DNA of 8,813 nt from the NCBI GenBank assembly GCA_021789355.1, contig JAJYJR010000225.1:1-8813 (forward strand), in the 5' to 3' direction. The first letter of the stretch is position 1, and each line of letters begins with the position of its first letter. Positions 1 through 6,493 of the stretch are shown here, piece after piece. A program made the position numbers and the translations under genes. Source of the stretch: Chloroflexota bacterium. GTDB taxonomy: Bacteria; Chloroflexota; Limnocylindria; Limnocylindrales; CSP1-4. Below the pieces are notes generated by a model. The model did not search any database. It had not been told where the DNA came from and saw only the letters and a program-made list of their open reading frames with translations.

Positions 1-421
1 CGCGACCGCCCGGCTCCGGCTCGGTGACGCGGCGGGCGCGATCGATCCGCTTCGCCGTGTGGTCGCCATGGTGCCCCTCGGGTGGTGCGAGCCGTATGCG
101 CAGCTCGCGCAGGCCTACGCCGGTCAGGGTGACGGCCAGGGCGAGCGGTACGCGAACGCGATGAACGCATTCTGCGAGAGGCGTCCGGCGGAGGCGAAGA
201 CCACCCTCGAGGCGCTGACGACCGGTCCGCACGCCACCGATGCCCTGCTCGGGCTCGGGCTCATCGCCGAGGATGCCGGCGACGGCAAGGCGGCCGCGGC
301 GTACTACGCGCGCGTCCTGGACGCGAATCCCACGGACTTCAACGCCGTCAGCGGCTTGAGCCGCGTGGCCGGGGCGCAACCGGGCGTCACGCCGTCGGCC
401 GCCGCGAGCCCGGGTGCCTGA
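1..421 (+). CDS. TPR-repeat protein, 3' end only (5' truncated by window edge)
   Basis: The reading frame is open from base 2 without a stop, so this is the C-terminal 139 residues of a longer protein; the GTG at 59 is internal, not a start. The visible part is helical and TPR-like. It has the end of one repeat (the LRLGDAAGAIDPLRRVV stretch), then a repeat beginning at CEPYAQLAQAYAGQGD, then a clear last one with ALLGLGLIAEDAGDGKAAA followed by YYARVLDANP. The protein ends in a short Pro/Ala/Ser tail. TPRs mediate protein-protein contacts; no catalytic residues are visible. Its last repeat resembles those of the TPR protein at 6494-7537, so it may share that layout (cytoplasmic N-terminus, one membrane helix, external TPRs), but the N-terminus is out of view. 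Its stop lies one base before the next gene's ATG, which suggests translational coupling. The TPR call is fairly sure; the role is unknown. Confidence 0.8.
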   Translation, partial: ATARLRLGDAAGAIDPLRRVVAMVPLGWCEPYAQLAQAYAGQGDGQGERYANAMNAFCERRPAEAKTTLEALTTGPHATDALLGLGLIAEDAGDGKAAAAYYARVLDANPTDFNAVSGLSRVAGAQPGVTPSAAASPGA

Positions 422-422
422 G

Positions 423-1598
423 ATGACGAGCGAGTTCGAGCCCACGCCGACCGATGCGGGAGGGACCATGCTGTCTGCCGTGCCCCCCGGCACCTCCGTC
501 GCAACGGCCGCCGCTCCGACAGCCGGCGAACCGGTCTCCGAGCCGTCCGACGCAGCCCCGAGCGCGGACGGCGCATCCGAGACGCAGGCCGAATCCACGC
601 CGCATCCCGGTACCGGCGAAGCCGCGCCCCTGAGCCGTCGCCGGAAGACGCTGCTCATCCTGCTGACGAGCGTGTGCGCCGTGTTCGTGGTCTTCTCGGG
701 CTGGTACCTGCTCAACCGCAAGCCGATCACGCAGCTGCCGCTGCCGGTCATCACCGTGGAGCAGGTCCCGCACTACGCGTTCAGCGTTTATGGCGTCACC
801 GCGCCGACCGGGGTCGCGGTCAGCGCCGACGGGAGCCGGATCTACGTGACCCAGACCTCCCGGGATCCCGGGGTGCTGATCTTCGACGGAGCGGGTCGAA
901 AGCTCGGCGTGGCGCGTCCACCCGCAGCGACCGGCGCCATCCACGTGCCCGTCTACGTGGCGGTTGAGCCTCGGAGCGGGGACGTGTACGTGAGCGATCG
1001 GCCGACGGGCTCCATCTACGTCTACTCCGCGGACGGGCGGTATCGGAGGACGTTCGACCCGGGTCCGAGCCTCAGTAGCTGGCAGCCACTCGGCCTGGGG
1101 TTCGACGCGCGCGGGGACCTGTTCGTCACCGACGTCAGCGGCCCCAACCGGATCCACGTCTTCGGTGCTGACGGCACCCTCGTTCGGTCCATCGGCGCGG
1201 CGGGAGCGCTCAACTTCCCGAACGGCGTGGCCGTCGACGCCGCCGGCAACGTCTACGTCACCGACAGCAACAACGGCAGGCTGGTCGTCTTCGACCCGAC
1301 GGGGCGCCAGATCGCTGTCATACGTCGCGGCCCCGCCGAGGGCGACCTGGGCATGCCGCGTGGGGCGGCGGTCGACGACGCGGGGCGTGTGTACGTCGTC
1401 GACGCCACGGCCCACGCCGTGCAGCTCTACCGGGCCCTTGCGCCGGGAGATCGGAGTCCGAAGTACCTCGGCCGCTTCGGCGTCCAGGGCACGGACGACG
1501 GTGCGTTCGAGTTCCCCAACGGTGTCGCCGTGGACGGCCGCGCGCGTGTCTACGTGGCCGACTGGGACAACAACCGCGTCCAGGTCTGGACTTTCTGA
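423..1598 (+). CDS. membrane-anchored NHL-repeat six-bladed beta-propeller protein
   Basis: The product is 391 residues from the ATG at 423. Residues 1-70 are Pro/Ala/Ser/Thr-rich and probably disordered in the cytoplasm. RRRK at 72-75 precedes one hydrophobic helix (about 77-97), so the rest should lie outside the membrane. That part holds six NHL-type repeats starting near residues 128, 176, 222, 265, 311 and 364. Each has the pattern P-x-G-(V/L)-A-(V/F)-(D/S) then G-x-(V/L)-(Y/F)-V-(T/V/A)-D; repeats 4 and 6 share FPNGVAVD. Six repeats fit one closed propeller ending at the C-terminus. NHL propellers bind proteins or other ligands and are not usually enzymes. No heme motif is present. The gene lies directly upstream of a hexaheme cytochrome, so a docking or assembly role is an inference. 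The start is uncertain: GTG 414 and ATG 468 (with GGGAGG just upstream) are alternatives. I chose 423 because it sits one base after the previous stop and codons 423-467 already show GC-rich third positions. Confidence 0.88.
   Translation: MTSEFEPTPTDAGGTMLSAVPPGTSVATAAAPTAGEPVSEPSDAAPSADGASETQAESTPHPGTGEAAPLSRRRKTLLILLTSVCAVFVVFSGWYLLNRKPITQLPLPVITVEQVPHYAFSVYGVTAPTGVAVSADGSRIYVTQTSRDPGVLIFDGAGRKLGVARPPAATGAIHVPVYVAVEPRSGDVYVSDRPTGSIYVYSADGRYRRTFDPGPSLSSWQPLGLGFDARGDLFVTDVSGPNRIHVFGADGTLVRSIGAAGALNFPNGVAVDAAGNVYVTDSNNGRLVVFDPTGRQIAVIRRGPAEGDLGMPRGAAVDDAGRVYVVDATAHAVQLYRALAPGDRSPKYLGRFGVQGTDDGAFEFPNGVAVDGRARVYVADWDNNRVQVWTF
458..463 (+). promoter_or_regulatory. Shine-Dalgarno-like GGGAGG before an internal ATG (468)
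   Basis: GGGAGG lies four bases before an in-frame ATG at 468 in the NHL gene. If it is used, the protein would lack its first 15 residues, all in the low-complexity cytoplasmic tail, with no effect on the membrane helix or propeller. It may equally be the chance result of Gly-Gly codons. Confidence 0.35.
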
Positions 1599-1615
1599 GA
1601 GGGCGAACGTCAGCC

Positions 1616-1705
1616 ATGAGCGGAACAGGAGGGAGGACCACGATCGACTACAGGCTCGCAGGGCGGGCGCGGATCACCACGTCAAGCAGCAACGAAAGGA
1701 GGTGA
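1616..1705 (+). CDS. possible 29-codon leader ORF upstream of the hexaheme cytochrome
   Basis: An ATG at 1616 opens a 29-codon frame ending in TGA at 1703-1705. The predicted peptide is basic, starts MSGTGGRTTIDYRLAGR and ends NERR. The stop is embedded in the AGGAGGTGA ribosome-binding site of the next gene, so ribosomes finishing here would sit on that site. This layout would suit translational coupling or a leader-peptide control. The ORF's own ribosome site is weak: GAGGG at 1598-1602 is 13 bases upstream. An AGGAGGGAGG at 1627-1636 lies inside the ORF with no start codon at the right distance. I recognise no family. The leader (1599-1710) holds nothing else I can identify. The ORF could be chance. 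Confidence 0.3.
   Translation: MSGTGGRTTIDYRLAGRARITTSSSNERR
1695..1705 (+). promoter_or_regulatory. near-perfect Shine-Dalgarno site for the hexaheme cytochrome
   Basis: AAAGGAGGTGA matches the full anti-Shine-Dalgarno complement, and its GGAGG core ends 8 bases before the GTG at 1711. It fixes that GTG as the start, though the same frame is open far upstream into the NHL gene. It is the strongest ribosome site in the window and suggests high translation of the cytochrome. Confidence 0.9.
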
Positions 1706-1710
1706 GGACA

Positions 1711-2928
1711 GTGAGACGATGGGCGCTCCTCTTCGCGGGCGGCGCCGTCTGGCTGCTCCTGGCCGCTGTTCCGGTTCTGGCCGATGGCGGCCCGCACATC
1801 GCGACCGTCAACAACGGCACGGGCGGGATCAACGCCGACAGCTGCGCCGGCTGTCACCGAGCGCACACGGCCCAGGCCGTGCCGCTCCTCGTCGAAGAAG
1901 AGCCTGCGCTCTGCCTCGCCTGTCACGGTGCGAGCAGCGCGGGGGCGACCACGAACGTGGTCAACGGCGTGCAGTACACCCTGGCCTCGGACGGCGGGCG
2001 AGGTGGCGTCATCCTCGGCGCACTTCGCGGCGGCGGGTTCGAGACGGCCGCGATCGGCTCGGACCAGGTCTCGCGCTACGCGTACCTGTCGAACAGCAGC
2101 GTTCGCGAGCTGTCGAAAGTGCCCGTGAAGAGCGACGGCAGCGGCGCGATCGCGGGCCAGGCCGTGACGTCCGTCCACATGGACATCACCGCGGCCCCGG
2201 CGCCCGCGGTGGCTTGGGGCAACGGTGCCGTCAGCACGTCCGCGAGTCCGGGCGGCACGATGACGCTGGAGTGCACGAGCTGCCACAACCCTCACGGCAA
2301 CGGCCAGTACCGGATCCTCAACCCGATCCCGGGCGCAGGGGAGACCGGCGGGACGTTCACCCCGGCTGCCACGGCGGTGCCGGTCACGGACGCTGCGCTC
2401 CCGTCTGCCGGTGACGTCCGGAACTACACGGTCATCCAGACCGCCGGACCGAGCTACCTCCTGACGGCCAGCCAGGTCGCCACGGGCAGCTACGGGAACA
2501 CGGCCGGCGACTACTTCCACCGGAAGGTGCCCTGGAACTCATCGTCGGGCGGAAACGATGCTCCGAACGGCGATCCGGCGAACTTCAATACCCAGATCAC
2601 TGCGTGGTGCAGCCAGTGTCACACGCGCTATCTCTCGACCGCGTACGACTTTGACACCGGCGACTCGATCTACAAGTACCGCCACGGGACGTCGCGAGTC
2701 GCCTGCACGACCTGCCATGTCGCGCACGGCTCGAACGCACAGATGACGGGATTCAACTCGACCCACCAGGCGTATCCGGGCGGCACCAGCCCGACGGCCA
2801 CGGCCGAGACGGACAGCCGCCTCCTCAAGATCGACAACCGTGGCACCTGCCAGGCATGCCACGACCCAACCGGTACGGTGACGGCCGGGACGTACGTCGG
2901 CCCGCTGCCGACGCCCGGCGCCCCCTGA
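1711..2928 (+). CDS. secreted hexaheme c-type cytochrome, OmcS-like heme layout
   Basis: The product is 405 residues, starting at a GTG set by the ribosome site at 1695-1705. A Sec signal peptide is clear (MRRW, hydrophobic core 5-20, likely cut after VLA at 22-24). Six CXXCH heme-c motifs follow: CAGCH 45-49, CLACH 68-72, CTSCH 188-192, CSQCH 300-304, CTTCH 332-336 and CQACH 380-384. Three are CHxxH types (distal His 52, 195 and 339). Further His residues at 29, 156, 270, 325 and 352 give eight non-motif His for six hemes, enough for bis-His ligation. No membrane helix follows the signal, so the protein is released or wall-associated. The motifs fit the doubled-CXXCH / cytochrome c3-like families. 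The size, six hemes, the CHNPHG third motif and the CHVAH..MTGFN fifth motif resemble the polymerising Geobacter cytochrome OmcS as I remember it. Spacing differs: hemes 4-6 are packed closer here. Electron transfer is sure; filament formation is inference. Confidence 0.93.
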   Translation: MRRWALLFAGGAVWLLLAAVPVLADGGPHIATVNNGTGGINADSCAGCHRAHTAQAVPLLVEEEPALCLACHGASSAGATTNVVNGVQYTLASDGGRGGVILGALRGGGFETAAIGSDQVSRYAYLSNSSVRELSKVPVKSDGSGAIAGQAVTSVHMDITAAPAPAVAWGNGAVSTSASPGGTMTLECTSCHNPHGNGQYRILNPIPGAGETGGTFTPAATAVPVTDAALPSAGDVRNYTVIQTAGPSYLLTASQVATGSYGNTAGDYFHRKVPWNSSSGGNDAPNGDPANFNTQITAWCSQCHTRYLSTAYDFDTGDSIYKYRHGTSRVACTTCHVAHGSNAQMTGFNSTHQAYPGGTSPTATAETDSRLLKIDNRGTCQACHDPTGTVTAGTYVGPLPTPGAP

Positions 2929-2938
2929 CCCAACCAGT

Positions 2939-2985
2939 GATCCCGCGGTGGTCGACGGTTTCGGCCGGATGGCCGCCGCGGGATC
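2939..2985 (+). other. inverted repeat / RNA hairpin between the two cytochrome genes
   Basis: GATCCCGCGG at 2939-2948 and CCGCGGGATC at 2976-2985 form a perfect 10-bp stem. The 27-base loop can itself fold through CGGCC-GGAT-GGCCG. It starts 10 bases after the cytochrome stop and has no T-run, so it is not a classical terminator. It could protect the upstream mRNA 3' end, attenuate transcription, or unbalance expression of the two cytochromes. It also buries two possible upstream starts (GTG 2948 and ATG 2969) of the next gene, which favours the start at 3011. Confidence 0.6.
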
Positions 2986-3010
2986 CTCGCGCGACGAAGG
3001 CGTACCTGAC

Positions 3011-6000
3011 GTGGCGACCCTGAACGCGCCGGCCCGCGGTGGTGGCCGGCATGCGCGTCCCCTGCTCGTGGTGGCGACGCTCGTCGCCGCGCTCGCGGTC
3101 TCGTTCCTTCCGGCGGGCCCTGCCCGTGTCGTCGCCCTGACCGCCGCCGACCCGTCGGCCTCGCCCGTGTCCGATCCGGCGCCGACCCCGGTGCCCGACC
3201 CGACCGCCGCGCTGGACCCGACCCCGGTGCCCGACCCGACCCCCAGCCCGGCATCGGACCCCACTCCCTCCCCCGAGCCCACGCCGACGGCCGACCCGTC
3301 CACCTCGCCGGGCCCCTCGGCGTCTCCCGATCCCTCGCCGTCGCCGACCCCCCTGCCGCCGGGCACCGTAGGCCCGGAGGGCGGGACGATCGGCGGTGCG
3401 GGCGTGTGGGTCCAGGTGAGCCCGGGCGCGCTCGCCTCACCGACGGCACTCAGCCTGCGGGCCGCGGGCGGCATGCCGGACTTCGACGGCGCGCCGTCGC
3501 TCGCCGGGTATGCACTCGGCGCGGCAGACGCGGCCTCGGGCGATCCGCTCGTCGTGTTCGGGGCCGGGGTCGCGCTGCGAGTCCCCATCACGTCGATCGA
3601 CCTCGGCGGCGCCGATCCGGCAGACCTGCGCATCGCCCGCTTCGACCGCGCCTGGTCGGTCCTCGCCACCACGAACGTCGACGGCGTCCTCGTCTCCGGG
3701 ATCCCGGGGCCGGGCCTCTACGGGGTCGTGGAGGTCGTGTCCGCGGGCCCCGCCGACGGAGAAGTCACCCAGACCACCGACGCACCCGACCGGGGCCGTC
3801 ACCGGGTGGATCCGGGTGGCCTGCTCGCCGTCGAGGTGGACAGCCGGGCCCTCCGGAAGCTGCGCGACGCGCGCCTCACCGAGCTGATCCCGCCCGGCTG
3901 GGCGGTGGTCGTAGCCGACGGCGGCTCGGTCGACGCGTCGATCGGCGAGATCTCGTGGTCCTCGCGAACTGTCCGGGCCGGCACCTCCACCGCGCACCGG
4001 ATCGTCCTGCGCGCGCCGCTCGTCTCACCCGACGACGGTCGCCCCGCGTTCACGGCCCTCTTCCAGGCCCGCATCGGACATCGCGGAGGCCAGGCCATGA
4101 CCCCGCCGATCACCGTCCTGGTCGCGCCACCCGTCGTCGTCGGGCACACAACGCTGGCGGAGGTCGACGCCGCCTCGCTCGCACCGGTCTACCTGCCCGA
4201 GGATGCGGCGATCCCGGCGCAGCAGCGCTACATGACGTTCCGGATCCGCTTCCAGGTCCGGAATGCGGACTCCACCCCGGTCGACTGGACGCCCCAGCTT
4301 GACGTACGGGCAACCGGGAACGGGACGTTCGCCGTGGTCCCATCGCTGCGGCGGGTGGATGGCGTGCCGTTCTACGTCACCAGGGAGTGGCAGCGCCTGT
4401 CCGGCGGCGACGGCACGGAGCTGGGCCCCGAATCCGAGGCGATCGGCGGCGACCAGCTGCGGTCGCACGACACCGACGACAGCAACCAGGCGCCGGCGGT
4501 CGGGATCCATTCGATGGGTGAGAACCCGCTGCCGACCTTCTCCCTCGCGCCGCTCTCGTACACCGAGATCGAGTTCAGCGTGCGGGCGACCGTCGATGCG
4601 GTGCACTCCGGGCTCTACGAGTTCCGCGTGACCGACGCGGGCCGCGACTTCACCGGAGCCCGGACCGCGTGGGTGCGCATGGGGCCAAAGCCGGCGGTGG
4701 AGCTCACGCCCGGCCAGCGGGCCGGGGTGCCCGTGGCGGGATCGCCGCCGGACGTTGCCCGCGTGGCCGCTCCGGCGACGTACGCCGGCAGCCTGCCCCG
4801 GATCCAGGGTGCGGCGCTGGCGGGTGGAGTCGCGTATGCGCTGGGTCCCGGCGCCATTTCCGGGCTGGACCGAGGCCTCAGGTATGCGCTCGACGCTGCG
4901 GCTGCCCCTCCTGCGCCGGCCGCCTCGCTCGTGTCGACGGCCGCGGGCGCCGCGGCGGGCATGTTCGTCAGCCCGCACACCGCCTACTCGCTGACCAGCG
5001 ACACCTGCGGCGCGTGCCACCGCGCGCACGTCGCCCAGGGCTCGAACCTGCTGGCGGCCACTGCCCCCCAGGCGAACCTGTGCCTCTCCTGCCATGACGG
5101 CACGGGTGCGAGCACAAACGTCGCGGCACGGTACGCCGACGCATCCCTCCCCGCCAACGACCCCACCACGGCCTCGATCTACCGGCACGACGCCCTGGTG
5201 CCCACGAGCCACACCCGATCCGGCCAGAACGAGTTCCAGGACGCATCCGGCCAACCGATCCTCAACCGTCACTCGGAGTGCTCGGACTGCCACGAGCCTC
5301 ACCGCGCGACGAGCACCGAGAGCGCGCAGACGAGCACGGGCTGGACGCTGTCCGGGCGCGAGGACGGGATCTCCGGGGTGGCCGTCACGAACGGGGCCGC
5401 GGGCTCTGCGCCGTCGTACACGTTCCTCGATGGCAAGTCCGCGCCGGCGACTCGCGAGTACCAGCTGTGCCTGAAGTGTCACTCTGGCTTCACGACGCTG
5501 CCGGCCCGGCAAGCCGGGGCCCCGTCGCAGTGGGCGATCGACAAGGGCGGCGAGCTCAACCCGGCGAACCTCTCCTACCACCCGGTGGAGGCGCCCGGGA
5601 GGAACGCGACGAGCGCGATGGCCGCCAGCCTGAGCGGGACGTCGCCCTTCAAGCTCTGGACGTTCACGACTGGCAGCACCGTGCGCTGCGTGAATTGCCA
5701 CGGCGATCCGAGCACGCTCGCCGCGGGCACCCCGCCGTCGGCGGGCTCCGACCTGGCCCCCCACGTGAGCCCGTATCGCAGCCTGCTGCTGGCGAACTAC
5801 CGCGACCGGGTGCTCGAGCAGGGCCACGCCGCGTACGACGCGACCGATTTCGCGCTCTGCTACCTCTGCCACGCCGAGGCACCGTACCGCGACGTCAGCG
5901 GCGACTGGCGGACGGACACGAACTTCAGCTTCCACGGCTACCACGTGAGCGGGCTGTCCGGCATGGGACCCGGGGGGACGTCGATCGACACCGCCGGCCA

Positions 6001-6232
6001 CGGGGGCGGGAACGCGATCTGCGCCGAGTGCCACTTCCGGATCCACTCGACCGCGTCGCGCAACGACTTCCGCACGGGCACCCAGCAGACGGGCACGGAC
6101 GGCGGGCTGGTGGTCTTCGCGCCGGACGTGACGTCCGACGGAGGGACGCTGAGCTGGGTTCGCACGGGGGAGGGGAGCGGATCTTGCACGCTGAGCTGCC
6201 ACGGGCAGAGCCACCACGGCGAAGGCTACTGA
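3011..6232 (+). CDS. large secreted multidomain octaheme cytochrome (Pro-rich linker, ZU5-like and DUF11-like domains, 7 CXXCH + 1 CX3CH)
   Basis: The product is 1073 residues. I chose GTG 3011 because GAAGG at 2996-3000 precedes it and the signal peptide follows directly (hydrophobic core about 17-33); in-frame GTG 2948 and ATG 2969 are alternatives. Residues 47-117 are a Pro/Asp/Thr/Ser linker that could cross a cell wall. A ZU5-like domain starts at GTVGPEGGTI (118) with SPGAL near 137. A DUF11-like segment follows (about 259-345, with LIPPGWAVVVADGG). More beta-rich sequence runs to about 560, then an Ala-rich stretch. The heme domain is C-terminal, with CXXCH at 666, 691, 757, 820, 893, 950 and 1004, and CTLSCH (CX3CH) at 1059-1064. 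Many other His (CHRAH, CHEPH, SFHGYH, the SHHGEGY end) can serve as distal ligands. No C-terminal membrane helix or LPXTG is seen. It probably acts as an extracellular electron-transfer protein held at the surface by its N-terminal part. Redox partner and acceptor are unknown. Confidence 0.9.
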   Translation: MATLNAPARGGGRHARPLLVVATLVAALAVSFLPAGPARVVALTAADPSASPVSDPAPTPVPDPTAALDPTPVPDPTPSPASDPTPSPEPTPTADPSTSPGPSASPDPSPSPTPLPPGTVGPEGGTIGGAGVWVQVSPGALASPTALSLRAAGGMPDFDGAPSLAGYALGAADAASGDPLVVFGAGVALRVPITSIDLGGADPADLRIARFDRAWSVLATTNVDGVLVSGIPGPGLYGVVEVVSAGPADGEVTQTTDAPDRGRHRVDPGGLLAVEVDSRALRKLRDARLTELIPPGWAVVVADGGSVDASIGEISWSSRTVRAGTSTAHRIVLRAPLVSPDDGRPAFTALFQARIGHRGGQAMTPPITVLVAPPVVVGHTTLAEVDAASLAPVYLPEDAAIPAQQRYMTFRIRFQVRNADSTPVDWTPQLDVRATGNGTFAVVPSLRRVDGVPFYVTREWQRLSGGDGTELGPESEAIGGDQLRSHDTDDSNQAPAVGIHSMGENPLPTFSLAPLSYTEIEFSVRATVDAVHSGLYEFRVTDAGRDFTGARTAWVRMGPKPAVELTPGQRAGVPVAGSPPDVARVAAPATYAGSLPRIQGAALAGGVAYALGPGAISGLDRGLRYALDAAAAPPAPAASLVSTAAGAAAGMFVSPHTAYSLTSDTCGACHRAHVAQGSNLLAATAPQANLCLSCHDGTGASTNVAARYADASLPANDPTTASIYRHDALVPTSHTRSGQNEFQDASGQPILNRHSECSDCHEPHRATSTESAQTSTGWTLSGREDGISGVAVTNGAAGSAPSYTFLDGKSAPATREYQLCLKCHSGFTTLPARQAGAPSQWAIDKGGELNPANLSYHPVEAPGRNATSAMAASLSGTSPFKLWTFTTGSTVRCVNCHGDPSTLAAGTPPSAGSDLAPHVSPYRSLLLANYRDRVLEQGHAAYDATDFALCYLCHAEAPYRDVSGDWRTDTNFSFHGYHVSGLSGMGPGGTSIDTAGHGGGNAICAECHFRIHSTASRNDFRTGTQQTGTDGGLVVFAPDVTSDGGTLSWVRTGEGSGSCTLSCHGQSHHGEGY
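3182..3241 (+). repeat. 24-bp direct repeat in the Pro/Asp linker
   Basis: The 24-base unit encoding TPVPDPT is identical at 3182-3205 and 3218-3241, a 36-base (12-codon) offset that keeps frame. It suggests recent duplication by slippage in the linker, whose length may vary between strains. Confidence 0.75.
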
Positions 6233-6248
6233 CCGCACCGAGCCGGGC

Positions 6249-6277
6249 GGCGGTGCCCGACGGGTCGGGCCACCGTC
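6249..6277 (+). terminator. GC-rich hairpin after the octaheme gene, likely transcript end
   Basis: GGTGCCCGAC at 6252-6261 pairs with GTCGGGCCACC at 6264-6274 with one bulged C, and the stem extends outward to 6249/6277. It starts 17 bases after the stop and has a very short loop. No T-run follows, so it resembles the I-shaped terminators seen in GC-rich bacteria rather than a classical intrinsic terminator. The rest of the 261-base gap (6278-6493) shows no gene and no promoter I can defend, though a promoter for the maturation operon probably lies there. Confidence 0.5.
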
Positions 6278-6493
6278 CGGTCGATACAGCCGAGCCTGTA
6301 CCCCGGGTCGGCTCCATCGCGCCCCGAGCCCCTGGGCCTCTATCCGAAACGTGACGCCCGGCGGATGGTCCGCGGAATCGCTCAAATCGACAATCACCCA
6401 AGGCGACGACCGGCACCCAAGCGGCCGATCGCCGAGGGCAGGGAGGCCAGATGGACCGGATGGAACGCGTGGCGTGACGTGGGGATCGTCACC

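Noticed and set aside
1165..1710. N-terminal extension of the hexaheme cytochrome to 587 residues
   Set aside because: It overlaps the NHL gene in another frame and is Arg/Thr/Ser-rich junk; the ribosome site at 1695-1705 and the signal peptide place the start at 1711.
3182..3360. CRISPR-like or minisatellite array
   Set aside because: There are only two exact copies, the rest is simple Pro/Asp/Ser codon repetition inside a coding frame, and there are no spacers.
2539..3672. Minus-strand frame with Gly/Val/Ser/Asp repeats (377 codons)
   Set aside because: Its repeats are the complement of the Pro/Asp linker at 3150-3360; no signal or domain is seen, so it is a shadow.
6280..6420. Promoter-like AT-richer patches (around TATCCG and CTCAAATCGACAATC)
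   Set aside because: No pair of -35/-10 boxes at sensible spacing can be defended; calling one would be guesswork.
6365..6493. Upstream extension of the TPR protein to 390 residues
   Set aside because: The extra 43 codons are Arg/Pro-rich, lack a ribosome site, and look like non-coding spacer; the ATG at 6494 is better.
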